Origin: an uncultured Collinsella sp.
GTDB lineage: Bacteria > Actinomycetota > Coriobacteriia > Coriobacteriales > Coriobacteriaceae
Assembly (NCBI GenBank): GCA_900540935.1
Contig: UQHW01000029.1
Location: forward strand, 1 to 25,783
Length of the DNA stretch: 25,783 bases
Direction: 5' to 3'
The translations under genes and the position numbers were made by a program. A model generated the notes under the pieces. The model saw only the letters and a list, made by a program, of their open reading frames with translations, did not search any database and had not been told where the DNA came from. How positions within the stretch are numbered: the first letter of the stretch is position 1; each line of letters begins with the position of its first letter. Positions 6,403 through 15,448 of the stretch are shown piece by piece.

Positions 6403-8520
6403 TTACTCGTTATTATCCTCGCGCACCGCGATCTTTTCCACGCGAACGGCGTTTTCCTGGGTGAGCGCGGCACCCGTCAACGGATCCCAACGCAACGGCG
6501 TGTGGTCGAGCGGGCCCACGCCCAAGGCTTGAGCGTCACCGGCATCGCGGCCAAACGAACGCCCACCGGGGGCGGCCGACGTAAAGATGCACGCCGGATG
6601 CAGATACGGCGTCGTCTCCACGCGCACGCGGTCGCGGCCCATATCGCTCACGAGCTCAACGACCTCGCCGTCGGCGATACCCATGCGAGCGGCGACATCG
6701 GCATTCATCTGCACGGCATCCAGGTCCGATCCGGCCTCGGCGGCACCTTGGGCCGCGAGCCTGCGCGAGGTATGCGACTCAAAGGGTCGATTGCCGCTAA
6801 TGAGGCGAAACATCCCCGGGCCAGGATCCACCATCGGCGCGATCCAGTTGGGCACACGACCCATGCCGGCTCGCTCCCATACGTCGCTTGCCAGCGCAAT
6901 CTTGCCGCCGGCAAGCGGAATCACCGGCTCGCCCGTACGCGACGACAGCGCCACGCCCGTATCGGCCCAGCCGCGCTCCTTGAGCTCGTCTAGTTCGATC
7001 CCGAAAGGCGCCACCTGGGCAGCCATCAGATCGTCGGATGTAAACCGGAAGTACTCGCCCACGCCGCACGCCTGCGCCAAACCGGCAAAGATCTCCCGCC
7101 CCGGTCTCGTGTCGTCATGCAAAATGGGCAGCACGGCGTTGCGGTAGAACACGCGCGAATCATTGGCACCCACGACCGTTCCCACGCCACGGTCGGCCTC
7201 CAGATACGTCACATCGGGCAGCACGAAGTCGGAAGCGCGCGCTGTCTCGGACCAGCGAATATCAATCGTCACGAGCAGGTCGAGCTGCTGCAAGATGCCC
7301 AACCAAGCCTGCGCATTGCCATAGCCAGCACCGGGGTTACTGGCATAGACGATGAGCCCACGCAAATCGCCGGCCAGAATCGACTGGCCGATGGTCGTGC
7401 ACAGACCGCGCACCGGATCGACCAGTGGATAGCGCTCGGACCCCAGCTTGGGCTCGCGCGGCACCGGCGGCGTCGCAAAGCGCGTGGGATCGAGGTCGCC
7501 CAACACAAGCGGCGTGGGCGGATTGAGCGCGCCACCCGCATGTCCAATACAGCCCAGCAGCACATCGACCAGGCAGATAGCACGCGCGGTCTGGGTGCTG
7601 TTGGCATACGCAATGCCGATGCCACCATGAAAGCCAGCGTCCACCACCGCAGCAGGCGCCGCCACAGCCAAATCACGCGCAGTCGCACGGATATCGTCCG
7701 CCGACACGTCGCACATCGACTCGGCCCACTCGGGCGTCCAAACAGCAGCCGCCTGCGCCAGCTCGTCAAAGCCCGTGGCATGGCGGGTCACGAACTCGTG
7801 GTCATACAGATCCTCGGCAATCAAGACATGAGCAATACCCAACAGCAGCGCCAAGTCGCAGCCCGGACGCACGCGCAGCCAGCGGTCGGCAAGCGCGGCC
7901 GAGCCACTGCGCCGGGGGTCAACCACGATAATCTTCGCCCCGCGCCGGCGTGCATCGTTGAGTGCGTCAACGGCTCCCATCGTCGACGAATCGACAATGG
8001 AACGCCCCAAATACATGATGCAATCGGTATGTGACAGGTCGGAGGCGGGGCTGTAGCCCAGGCTGTGTTCCCAACCGGTAAGTCGGCTTACCTCACAGGC
8101 ACCATCGGCACCGTACACGTTGGGCGAGCCCAGCGCATGCATAAAGCGATACGCCCAGTAGCGGTCGAACGAGGGAACGCCGAGCGTCATGCCCAGCGCA
8201 CGCGGACCATGCCCGTCGACAATCCCCCCAAGGCGCGCTGCAATCTGCGCGAACGCCTCGTCCCACGAAATCACATCGAACCCCGAGCCATTAGTTCGTC
8301 GGCGCATGGGGTGCACAATGCGATCGCGCTCGTCAAACGGCATTGCCAAGCGATGCCGTCCGCGGGCGCATAGGGCACGCGCCGCGCACGGATGCCCCGG
8401 CACCGGCAACTCGGCCACCACACGCCCATCCTCAACATGGGCCGCAAAGGCGCAATCGGCATAGCATCCCCCGCATGTGGTCACCACGGCGCGACCGTCA
8501 CGCTTCACAGCAGATGCCAT
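6403..8520 (-). CDS. Molybdopterin oxidoreductase of the DMSO reductase superfamily, substrate unknown
   Basis: 705 residues from the ATG at 8520, preceded by an AAAGGGG ribosome site; the frame extends to 8586 but the upstream residues look non-coding. An N-terminal 4Fe-4S site is formed by CGGCYADC (16, 19, 23) plus Cys51 in LCARGRHR. The metal ligand is predicted to be Cys142 in GADGACEVSRLTG, not Sec. Cofactor-binding blocks follow (YLGRSIVDSS, IIVVDPRRSGSA, VYASNPGAGYGN) and a C-terminal molybdopterin-binding domain (SGNRPFESHTSRR, MNADVAARMGIADGEVVEL). There is no Tat signal, so it is cytoplasmic. No small Fe-S or membrane subunit is next to it, so its electron partner is unclear. It could be a formate dehydrogenase relative, or kin of reductases or acetylene hydratase/catechol dehydroxylase-type enzymes; the sequence alone does not decide. 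A terminator separates it from focA upstream, and selA follows. Confidence 0.85.
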   Translation of the reverse strand: MASAVKRDGRAVVTTCGGCYADCAFAAHVEDGRVVAELPVPGHPCAARALCARGRHRLAMPFDERDRIVHPMRRRTNGSGFDVISWDEAFAQIAARLGGIVDGHGPRALGMTLGVPSFDRYWAYRFMHALGSPNVYGADGACEVSRLTGWEHSLGYSPASDLSHTDCIMYLGRSIVDSSTMGAVDALNDARRRGAKIIVVDPRRSGSAALADRWLRVRPGCDLALLLGIAHVLIAEDLYDHEFVTRHATGFDELAQAAAVWTPEWAESMCDVSADDIRATARDLAVAAPAAVVDAGFHGGIGIAYANSTQTARAICLVDVLLGCIGHAGGALNPPTPLVLGDLDPTRFATPPVPREPKLGSERYPLVDPVRGLCTTIGQSILAGDLRGLIVYASNPGAGYGNAQAWLGILQQLDLLVTIDIRWSETARASDFVLPDVTYLEADRGVGTVVGANDSRVFYRNAVLPILHDDTRPGREIFAGLAQACGVGEYFRFTSDDLMAAQVAPFGIELDELKERGWADTGVALSSRTGEPVIPLAGGKIALASDVWERAGMGRVPNWIAPMVDPGPGMFRLISGNRPFESHTSRRLAAQGAAEAGSDLDAVQMNADVAARMGIADGEVVELVSDMGRDRVRVETTPYLHPACIFTSAAPGGRSFGRDAGDAQALGVGPLDHTPLRWDPLTGAALTQENAVRVEKIAVREDNNE

Positions 8521-8584
8521 CTCGATTACCCCTTTCATCAGCCAAACACAACAGGCCAAAAGCCCGGCAACGAACCTCAGGCCC

Positions 8585-8620
8585 AAAAAGCCTCCCGCAC
8601 GGCAACGCCCCGCGGGAGGC
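8585..8620 (-). terminator. Intrinsic terminator ending the formate hydrogenlyase operon
   Basis: On the minus strand GCCTCCCGC pairs perfectly with GCGGGAGGC around a 13-nt loop and is followed directly by TTTTT. It lies 22 bp past the focA stop and 65 bp before the start of the oxidoreductase gene, marking the operon boundary. Confidence 0.9.
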
Positions 8621-8642
8621 CCAACGTCAAACAGACGGTACT

Positions 8643-9482
8643 TTACGCCTCGGACTTCTTGGCGTAGATAAACCAGTAGCCGAGCGCAACCAGAACCGCG
8701 CCGCCCACGATGTTGCCCAGCGTGGCGGCGGACAGGTTAAACGCAATACCCGCGGCGTTGAGCGCATCGGCGCCGGCGACGTCGGCACCATAACCGCATG
8801 CATGCATCACGGCACCCATGGGCAAAAAGTACATGTTGGCAACGCAGTGCTCAAAACCGCAGGCCACAAAGGCGGCGATGGGCAGCAGAATGCCCACAAC
8901 CTTATCGACCACGGTCTTGCCGGCGGTACCGATCCACACGGCCAGGCACACAAAGATGTTGCACAGGATGCCGCGGAAGAAGATCGTCACCCAGTCGATC
9001 GTCACCTTGCCGGCGGCAACGCTCACCATGGAATTGGCGACCGCCTCGCCGTTGAGCTTGTAAATTCCGGCCATGTACACCAAAAAGACGATGAACAGGG
9101 CACCGACAAAGTTACCGACCCATACGACGACCCAAGCCTTGAGCATCTGGACCAGGGTGATCTTTTTGCTCTTGAGCGCGCAGACCATAAGCGAGTTACC
9201 GGTGAACAACTCGGCGCCACACACCAGCACCAGCACCAGGCCCAGGCAAAAGCACAGGCCGCCCACGACGCGCTGGGCGCCCCAGCCCAGCGTGCTATCG
9301 CTCAAGAACACGGTAAAAAACAGGCCACCGAAGGCAATAAACGCACCGGCGAACATTGCCAACAGAAAGGCCTTTGCGACCGGCAGGTTAGCCTTGGTTA
9401 CGCCGGCGGCCTCGGTTTTGGCCTCGATCGCGGCGGGCGCCAGGCAATCGGGAGCGGGGTACTCCACCTTGGAATCTGCCAT
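8643..9482 (-). CDS. focA: Formate/nitrite transporter family channel (FocA-type)
   Basis: 279 residues, inner-membrane pentameric channel of the FNT family with about six hydrophobic segments. Family motifs are GAELFTGN at 89-96 and GFEHCVANMYFLPMG at 209-223, where His212 corresponds to the pore histidine of E. coli FocA (His209). The start is set at the Met at 9482 because the upstream 11 residues depend on a TTG and lack support; the ribosome site is weak (AGGAAAG). It is the last gene of the hydrogenlyase operon, 39 bp after hycI, matching the hyf operon of E. coli, which also ends with a formate channel gene (focB). It would bring formate to FdhF or export it. A nitrite channel is possible by sequence but unlikely here. 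Confidence 0.92.
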   Translation of the reverse strand: MADSKVEYPAPDCLAPAAIEAKTEAAGVTKANLPVAKAFLLAMFAGAFIAFGGLFFTVFLSDSTLGWGAQRVVGGLCFCLGLVLVLVCGAELFTGNSLMVCALKSKKITLVQMLKAWVVVWVGNFVGALFIVFLVYMAGIYKLNGEAVANSMVSVAAGKVTIDWVTIFFRGILCNIFVCLAVWIGTAGKTVVDKVVGILLPIAAFVACGFEHCVANMYFLPMGAVMHACGYGADVAGADALNAAGIAFNLSAATLGNIVGGAVLVALGYWFIYAKKSEA

Positions 9483-9521
9483 GTCAATCACTTCTTTCCT
9501 AATCAGCAGGGACAAGCGCTC

Positions 9522-10025
9522 CTATTGCTCTTGCCCCAAGCGGACAAAGTGGGAAAAGTCGTTGGCGGCCACGGCGTCGTACACGGCGTCGACGGCCTCA
9601 AAGACCTCCGGGGACATGGGGTTGTAGAACTCCGTATCGCCCGGCTGAATCCCTATGAAGACGATATCTTCGCACGATTGTTCAATCTCTTCGATCAGAA
9701 TCGACAAAGGGAGCGAATGCGTGGTGAACATCGACTTGCGTGCCACATCACGCTTGTCGAGCAAGCGGATGGACCCGACGGGCAGCGCCATGTCGGCGGC
9801 ATCGACCAAGACCAGACGCGGCGGACGCTCGCGCTTGACCTCGATGATGTCATCCTCGGGCGTTTGGCCTCCGTCGATGGTGTACCAACCGGCGATGGGC
9901 GCGTCCTCCATCTTTTTGGAGAGCACGGGGCCGGCGGCATCGTCGGCACGTAGCACGCTTCCCGCCGTGAGTACGATACCCGCAAACGGGGCGCCGTTCA
10001 CACGTCCATCCACAACGCGACCCAT
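9522..10025 (-). CDS. hycI: Hydrogenase maturation endopeptidase HycI-like
   Basis: 167 residues, cytoplasmic protease that removes the C-terminal tail of the hydrogenase large subunit after nickel insertion. The family motif appears as TAGSVLRADDAAGPVL near 20-35, with the Ni-contacting Asp. LVLVDAADMALPVG carries the second Asp, and FTTHSLPLSILIEEI the conserved His. IFIGIQP-like VFIGIQPGDTEFYNPMSPEV matches the family. The opening GN of the motif is GS. A 1-nt overlap (TAATG) with hyfJ indicates coupled translation. Its substrate is presumably HyfG, encoded in the same operon. E. coli HycI is 156 residues, so size fits. Confidence 0.88.
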   Translation of the reverse strand: MGRVVDGRVNGAPFAGIVLTAGSVLRADDAAGPVLSKKMEDAPIAGWYTIDGGQTPEDDIIEVKRERPPRLVLVDAADMALPVGSIRLLDKRDVARKSMFTTHSLPLSILIEEIEQSCEDIVFIGIQPGDTEFYNPMSPEVFEAVDAVYDAVAANDFSHFVRLGQEQ

Positions 10026-10606
10026 TACTGCAACCTTCCCGTCAGATACACGCCCGACACATCGCGCACGCGCTCAACCAGATCGCGGAACTTCATTAAG
10101 AACGCGACCTGCTGGGCATGCAGGCCAAAGTCGTCGTCGAACACCGAGATGCCGGCCTTAGCCGACCCACGAAAACCGCGCTCGTCGAGCAGCGCATCGC
10201 AGGCCTCGAGCAGCGACGGCACCGCCGCCTTGTCGAGCTGGCACTCGCCAAAGGAGCGGATGGCTTCGAACTTGGTCTTGGCCTCTCCCTCCGGCAGCGC
10301 GTCGACGAGCGAATAGAACACATCCACCGGCACCGACAGGCGCGGCTCAAAGCAGTCGAGCACGCCGGTGTGGTGGCCCACGGCGAGCGTGTAGTACAGC
10401 ACGTCGCAGGCCTCCTGGGGAACGTCTTCCTCGGTCTCCACAAACTTACGCGTGAGCTCATAGAAGACCACCTGGTCGGGCGTATGGCCCAGGCAGGGGT
10501 CGGCGACGCCCTCGGCGGCCTCGTCGCTTGCGCGCGAGGCATCGCCAAAAGAGCCGCCGAGCATACCGGGGCCCGCAAAGTAACCAGAGCGGTCCGTGAG
10601 CTCCAT
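10025..10606 (-). CDS. hyfJ: HycH/HyfJ family formate hydrogenlyase assembly protein
   Basis: 193 residues, cytoplasmic, no membrane segment. Recognised by the segment VVFYELTRKFVETEEDVPQEACDVLYYTLAVGHHTGVLDCF, close to HycH of E. coli, where the protein assists hydrogenase maturation by an unknown mechanism. It is longer than HycH/HyfJ (about 136 residues), mainly through an N-terminal Gly/Ala-rich part and a C-terminal helix-rich part. The ATG directly follows the hyfI stop (TAGATG) and its stop overlaps hycI, so it is tightly coupled to both. Family membership is firm; exact role is not known. Confidence 0.85.
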   Translation of the reverse strand: MELTDRSGYFAGPGMLGGSFGDASRASDEAAEGVADPCLGHTPDQVVFYELTRKFVETEEDVPQEACDVLYYTLAVGHHTGVLDCFEPRLSVPVDVFYSLVDALPEGEAKTKFEAIRSFGECQLDKAAVPSLLEACDALLDERGFRGSAKAGISVFDDDFGLHAQQVAFLMKFRDLVERVRDVSGVYLTGRLQ

Positions 10607-11389
10607 CTAGCGACCTCCGGCCAGCACCAGATCCTGCAGCGCCGAGTACACCTCGACGCGGCGCGGATCGTCCTGCTTGTCGATGAGCAGCGCCATGGCA
10701 CCGCGGATATCGCCCTTGGGCGCACCCTCGAGCGTGTCCATAAACTCGTTGGCCAAATCGCGGCCGTAACGGTAGCCGCTCATGGCGCGAGCCTCGCGCT
10801 CGATGGCCACGCGCAGCTTGTACGGCACGCCGGGGTGCAGGATATCGGCCTGCTCGCCGGCGGCCTCCACCGTGGTCTCGGTATGGAGCTTTTGGTCCAG
10901 CAGACCGAGCGCCATGGCAAAGCCGTAGACGGTCTGCGCGGGGCTGGGCGGGCAGCCGGGGATGTAGACGTCGACCGGCAAGATCTTGTCCGTGCCGCCC
11001 CAGACGCAGTAGTTGTCGTAGAAGATTCCGCCGGTGCAGCCGCACGCGCCATAGGACACCACGATCTTGGGATCGGGTGCGGCCTCAAAGGCGCGCAGGG
11101 CCGGCATGCGCATGGCACGCGTCACGGCGCCGGTGTACAGCAGCACATCGGCGTGACGGGGCGAGGGCACGACCTTGATGCCAAAGCGCTCGACGTCAAA
11201 GACGGGCGTGATGGAACCGAAGATCTCGATCTCGCAGCCGTTGCAGCCGCCACAGTCAACGCGGTAGACGTACACCGAGCGCTTGATCTTCTTAAGAAGG
11301 GTCGCCTTGGCCTTCTCGATGCTCTCGTCGAGCTCGATCTTGGTCGGGCGGTACTGAAGCCGCTCGGGCAAAAGCGTGGGTTCGGCCAT
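10607..11389 (-). CDS. hyfI: Group 4 NiFe hydrogenase small subunit (HyfI/HycG)
   Basis: 260 residues, NuoB-like subunit holding the proximal 4Fe-4S cluster that passes electrons to the NiFe site. CGGCNGCEIEIFG at 46-58 gives the CxxC pair, followed by Cys116 in SYGACGCTGG and Cys146 in PGCPPSP, in the pattern expected. There is no Tat signal, fitting a cytoplasm-facing complex. Length matches E. coli HyfI (252). The start has a GGAGGAG ribosome site and lies 2 bp after the hyfH stop; hyfJ begins right at its stop. Confidence 0.95.
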   Translation of the reverse strand: MAEPTLLPERLQYRPTKIELDESIEKAKATLLKKIKRSVYVYRVDCGGCNGCEIEIFGSITPVFDVERFGIKVVPSPRHADVLLYTGAVTRAMRMPALRAFEAAPDPKIVVSYGACGCTGGIFYDNYCVWGGTDKILPVDVYIPGCPPSPAQTVYGFAMALGLLDQKLHTETTVEAAGEQADILHPGVPYKLRVAIEREARAMSGYRYGRDLANEFMDTLEGAPKGDIRGAMALLIDKQDDPRRVEVYSALQDLVLAGGR

Positions 11390-11391
11390 GG

Positions 11392-12108
11392 TTACTCCTC
11401 CTTCGTTTCAAAATCCATGATGATGCCCTCGACCGGCGCCGGACCGGCGGGAATCTCGGGCGCATCGGGGTTGAGCTCGCGGTCGATATACTCCGGGTTC
11501 ACGCCGTGGCCGCCCAGATACTCCATGCCGGGGCCCTGAGGCTCACCGGACGCAAGCGTCTCGTTGGCAGCCATGCCGTGCGCGTTGCCGGTCTTTACGG
11601 CCGATGCGGCGCGCAGGGCGTCGAGCTCGCGCTTGCACTCCTGGCACATACCGACGGTACGGGCGGCCTGGATGGCCTCCATGCCGCCGGTCTTTTGCAG
11701 CAGGCGCTTGGCGTAGTCGATCTCCTTATGCGGGGCAAACGGCTTGCCGCAACGCGAGCAGTGCTCGAGCGTGTAGACGCTCTTGCTGGTGAGGTCGTCC
11801 TTGCTCATGACGGCCAGCTCAAACTCCTCGGTGAGCTTGATGGCCTCCATGGGGCAGGCCTCCTCGCAGCGGCCGCAGAAGATGCAGCGGCCGTAGTCGA
11901 TCGACCAGGTAATGGTATCGGCCGCAAGGTCGGTGTCCATGCGAATGGCATCGGCCGGGCACGCCACGCCGCAGGCACCGCAGGCGATGCAGAGCTCGGC
12001 ATTGTGCTCGGGCTTGCCGCGCATGTCCTTGTTGGTGGGGAACGGCGCAAACGGGTACTTGACCGTCGCGTCGCCGGCCTTGGCGTTTACCTTCCAAAGC
12101 TTCAGCAT
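11392..12108 (-). CDS. hyfH: Hydrogenlyase polyferredoxin subunit (HyfH/HycF)
   Basis: 238 residues, NuoI-like protein carrying electrons between the formate dehydrogenase side and the small subunit. Two 4Fe-4S motifs are seen: CIACGACGVACP at 40-51 and CIFCGRCEEACP at 75-86. CSRCGKPF (117, 120) and CQEC (155, 158) follow and may form a further metal site. The protein is longer than E. coli HyfH (181) because of a proline- and glutamate-rich C-terminal tail of about 70 residues. The start at 12108 lies 1 bp beyond the hyfG stop; the frame runs on upstream to 12231 but that part overlaps hyfG and is discarded. Confidence 0.93.
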   Translation of the reverse strand: MLKLWKVNAKAGDATVKYPFAPFPTNKDMRGKPEHNAELCIACGACGVACPADAIRMDTDLAADTITWSIDYGRCIFCGRCEEACPMEAIKLTEEFELAVMSKDDLTSKSVYTLEHCSRCGKPFAPHKEIDYAKRLLQKTGGMEAIQAARTVGMCQECKRELDALRAASAVKTGNAHGMAANETLASGEPQGPGMEYLGGHGVNPEYIDRELNPDAPEIPAGPAPVEGIIMDFETKEE

Positions 12109-12109
12109 A

Positions 12110-13882
12110 TTAGAGCGCCTCCTCATCGAGCGGAGCGGCCACGGTGCCCTCGCCCGCAAGCGGCGACTTGTCGCGCCAGACGTTCTCGAACTGCTCCTTA
12201 TCGAGCACGTGGTCGCGCTTGGCGGCGACATCGGTCACCGTTACGCGGTCGGTGCAGGAGTAGCACGGGTCGAGCGAGCCGACGATCAGCGCCGCGTCGC
12301 CCACGGTGTTGCCGCGGAACATGTAGCGCAGGACCGGCCAGTTGCTGTACGTGGCGGCCTTGGCGCGCCAGCGGTAGCACTTCTGGTTGTTGCCGAGCAT
12401 GGCCCAATGCACGTCCTCGCCGCGCGGCGCCTCGGTGGCACCGATGGCGTACTTGTGCGGGGTGTACTCCCAATCCGTGGTGAGGATGGGACCCGACGGG
12501 CAGTTCTCGAGCATGGTCTCGATCATGTCGATCGAATCGTAGACCTCCTGGATGCGCACGGCGGTACGGCCGAAGGCATCGCAGGTGTCGGCCGTAGCGG
12601 CGTGCATCTTTTGGACATCCGGATCGGCATAGCCGTCGAAGGGATGATCAAAGCGCACGTCGCGGGCATAGCCCGAACCGCGCATGAGCGGGCCGACCGG
12701 CGAGAAGTCGCGTGCGATCTTGCGGTCCAAGATGCCGATGCCACTCGTACGCTCAATAAAGTTGGGCGTCGAGAGCAGCACGTCGACGAGCTCTTGAACC
12801 TCGGAGCGCAGCTGGTGGATGGTCGTGAGCGTGGAGAGCTTCTGCTCGGCCAAAATGTCGCGACGCACGCCGCCGATCACGTTGAGGCCGTAGGTCTTGC
12901 GGTGACCGGAGAGCTTCTCGGCCAGGTCCATGGACTTCTCGCGGACGCGGAAGAACTGTTGGAAGCCGGAGTCGAAGCCCGTGTAGTGCGACGCCAGGCC
13001 AATGTTGAGCAGATGCGAGTGCAGGCGCTCGACCTCGAGCATGATGGCGCGGATGTACTGGGCGCGCGGCGGGACATGAATGCCCTGGGCGCGCTCGACG
13101 GCCTCGGCATAGGCCACCGAGTGGGCGCAGCCGCAGATGCCGCAGATGCGGTCGGCGAGGAACGTCACGGCGTCATAGTTCAGACGCGTCTCGGCGACCT
13201 TCTCCATGCCGCGGTGCACGTAGAACAGACGGTAGTCGGCGTCGACGATCGTCTCGCCCTCGACGAACAGGCGGAAGTGGCCGGGCTCGTCGGAGGTAAT
13301 GTGCAGCGGGCCCATGGGGACGAGCGTGGTCTCCTTGCCCTTGGTATCGGCCAAGAACTCGTAGTTTTCCATGTCGCTCGCGGGAGCGGGACGGAAGCGG
13401 TAGTCCATGGAGTCCTTACGCAGCGGATACAGGCCGCTGGGCCAATCGTCGGGCAGCACTAGGCGGCGACGATCGGGCAGACCCTCGGGGATCAGGCCGA
13501 ACATGTCGCGCAGCTCACGCTCGCCCCACACGCAGGCGGGGACGAACGGCGTCACGGACGGGAACGTCATCTTGGCGGGATCAACCTCGGTGCGCACGGT
13601 CACCCAGCCGGGATCCTCCCCCTCCATGGAGATGACGTAGTACACGGCGTAACGGCCGCACAGACTGCGCTCATCGTTACCGATGATCACGGGAATCCAG
13701 CCGTAGCGCTCGTAGTACAGGTAGTGGACGGCCTCGGGCAGCTTGTCCTGCTTGACGGTAATCGTCAGCTGGTCCTCGCACTGCCACTCGACCTTCTCGA
13801 TGCAGCCCGGAACGGCGCGGCGCAGGGCCTCGACATGGCTCTCGCAGCGACGGGCATACACCTTGTTCTCAGTTTCAATCAT
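12110..13882 (-). CDS. hyfG: Group 4 NiFe hydrogenase large subunit (HyfG/HycE)
   Basis: 590 residues, catalytic subunit that reduces protons to H2. The N-terminal about 150 residues are NuoC-like (ERELRDMFGLIPEGLPDRRR), the rest NuoD-like. NiFe ligands are Cys247 and Cys250 in RICGICGCAH, and Cys540 and Cys543 in DPCYSCTDR near the end. Forty-four residues follow the DPCxxC site; they form the tail that HycI should cut, probably after Arg546 by analogy with HycE (tail about 32). The gene sits between hyfF (3-bp gap) and hyfH. A GAGGTGGAG ribosome site is within the end of hyfF. All metal ligands are present, so the enzyme should be active. Confidence 0.96.
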   Translation of the reverse strand: MIETENKVYARRCESHVEALRRAVPGCIEKVEWQCEDQLTITVKQDKLPEAVHYLYYERYGWIPVIIGNDERSLCGRYAVYYVISMEGEDPGWVTVRTEVDPAKMTFPSVTPFVPACVWGERELRDMFGLIPEGLPDRRRLVLPDDWPSGLYPLRKDSMDYRFRPAPASDMENYEFLADTKGKETTLVPMGPLHITSDEPGHFRLFVEGETIVDADYRLFYVHRGMEKVAETRLNYDAVTFLADRICGICGCAHSVAYAEAVERAQGIHVPPRAQYIRAIMLEVERLHSHLLNIGLASHYTGFDSGFQQFFRVREKSMDLAEKLSGHRKTYGLNVIGGVRRDILAEQKLSTLTTIHQLRSEVQELVDVLLSTPNFIERTSGIGILDRKIARDFSPVGPLMRGSGYARDVRFDHPFDGYADPDVQKMHAATADTCDAFGRTAVRIQEVYDSIDMIETMLENCPSGPILTTDWEYTPHKYAIGATEAPRGEDVHWAMLGNNQKCYRWRAKAATYSNWPVLRYMFRGNTVGDAALIVGSLDPCYSCTDRVTVTDVAAKRDHVLDKEQFENVWRDKSPLAGEGTVAAPLDEEAL

Positions 13883-13885
13883 TCG

Positions 13886-15445
13886 TTACTCCACCTCGCT
13901 CTGAGCGGTCTCGGTACCGAACACAGCGCGGTACATCGGCGTCGCGTGAAGTTCCTCGGTGCTCTGCTCGAGCACGATGCCGGTCGCGGTCTCCACACCG
14001 TGCACGAGGGGCAGCGGGGTGGCGATGCCAAACCACAAGATCATGACAGCCAGGATGATTTCGGGGATAAGCATGAGCACCGGGGCCTCATGCTTATCCA
14101 TGCCCTGGGGCGCATGACCGAATACCGACTTGAGTGCGATGCGGGTGAGCGCGGATATGGCCACGGTAAGACCGAGGGCGACCACGACGACCAGCCACAT
14201 GGGACCGGCGGTAACACCGGCGACAAAAGTCAGGAACTCGGAGATAAACATGCCAAAGGGCGGGAAGGCACCAAGACCGAGCAGCGCCAGGACGGCGAGC
14301 GTGGCGGTTGCGGGGGCAACCTCGACGACACCCTGGATCTTGGCCAGGCTACGCGTGCCAAAGGCGTGCTGAATGTTGCCGGACACGCAGAAGGCAAGCG
14401 TCTTGGTAAAGCCGTGGAACACGCAGTGCAGCAGGGCCGCGGCGATACCCAGCGGGCCACCGATACCCAGGCACAGGGCGATAACGCCCACGTTCTCCAC
14501 AGACGAGTACGCAAAGCGGCGCTTGAGGTCGTCCTGGCGGAACATAGAAAGTGCCGCTACCAAAATGGACAGCGTGCCGACGATCAACAGCAAAAGCTGC
14601 GGATACTCGGCGCCCACGGCCTGGATAGTAAAGCCGTAGAAGCGCATGATCACAAGCATGGCGCACTTAAGCAGCACGCCCGAGAGCAGGGCCGAGACAG
14701 GGCTCGGGGCCTGGGAGTGGGCATCGGGCAGCCAAGTGTGCATGGGGAACAGGCCGGCCTTGGTGCCAAAGCCGATCACGACAAATGCAAAGGCGAGGCG
14801 CATGAGCGTCGGGTCGAACTGGTCGGCATACGGCAGCACGCACGACAGGAATGCGGCCTCGTGGGCGTTGGGAATCACGTCGGCGGCGTTGGCGTAGATC
14901 AGCAGCGTACCGAACAGGCCAAAGGCCACGCCGGCGGTGCAGACCATCGCATACTTCCAAGAAGCCTCGAGGGCCGTCTTGTTCTTGTAGATACCCACGA
15001 GGAACACGGTGGAAAGCGTGGTTGCCTCCACGGCAGCCCACGTGAGGATCATGTTGTTGGACAGGCACGCGAGCAGCATGGTGAACACGAACAGGCTAAA
15101 CAGCGCAAAATACTGCTTGGCGCGCTCGGCGGGCATGGAGCCCTCCTCGATATCGGCCTTTACATAGGGCAGCGAGAACAGCCCGGTAAGAAAACCGATA
15201 AAGCCGATGAGCAGCACAAAGATGGCACCCAGCGAATCGAGGTGGAACCACAGGCCAAGAGCGCTCGCGGTTTCGCCGCTCATAAGGACGTCACCGGCCG
15301 TCATAATCGACAGCACCAGGACGGCTGCGACGGAGACCAGGTTGAGACCGGCAAACACGTTATAGGACGTGTTCTTGGGCAAAAACGCCATGACCAGCGA
15401 GAACACCAAAGGAGTCGCGAGCAGGGCGAGAATCAACGTTTCCAT
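13886..15445 (-). CDS. hyfF: Hydrogenase-4 membrane antiporter-like subunit HyfF
   Basis: 519 residues, polytopic inner-membrane protein of the NuoL/M/N-MrpA/D family; E. coli HyfF has 526. Diagnostic pieces include WAAVEATTLSTVFLVG, GTKAGLFPMHTWLPDAHSQA and SPVSALLSGVLLKCAMLV with the conserved charged and proline residues in the ion path, then HCVFHGFTKTLAFCVSGN. HyfF is found in Hyf (FHL-2) operons but not in the shorter Hyc set, so it helps identify this cluster as the hydrogenase-4 type. A GAGGGGG ribosome site precedes the start, and the gene is 3 bp from both hyfE and hyfG. Confidence 0.93.
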   Translation of the reverse strand: METLILALLATPLVFSLVMAFLPKNTSYNVFAGLNLVSVAAVLVLSIMTAGDVLMSGETASALGLWFHLDSLGAIFVLLIGFIGFLTGLFSLPYVKADIEEGSMPAERAKQYFALFSLFVFTMLLACLSNNMILTWAAVEATTLSTVFLVGIYKNKTALEASWKYAMVCTAGVAFGLFGTLLIYANAADVIPNAHEAAFLSCVLPYADQFDPTLMRLAFAFVVIGFGTKAGLFPMHTWLPDAHSQAPSPVSALLSGVLLKCAMLVIMRFYGFTIQAVGAEYPQLLLLIVGTLSILVAALSMFRQDDLKRRFAYSSVENVGVIALCLGIGGPLGIAAALLHCVFHGFTKTLAFCVSGNIQHAFGTRSLAKIQGVVEVAPATATLAVLALLGLGAFPPFGMFISEFLTFVAGVTAGPMWLVVVVALGLTVAISALTRIALKSVFGHAPQGMDKHEAPVLMLIPEIILAVMILWFGIATPLPLVHGVETATGIVLEQSTEELHATPMYRAVFGTETAQSEVE

Positions 15446-15448
15446 GGA

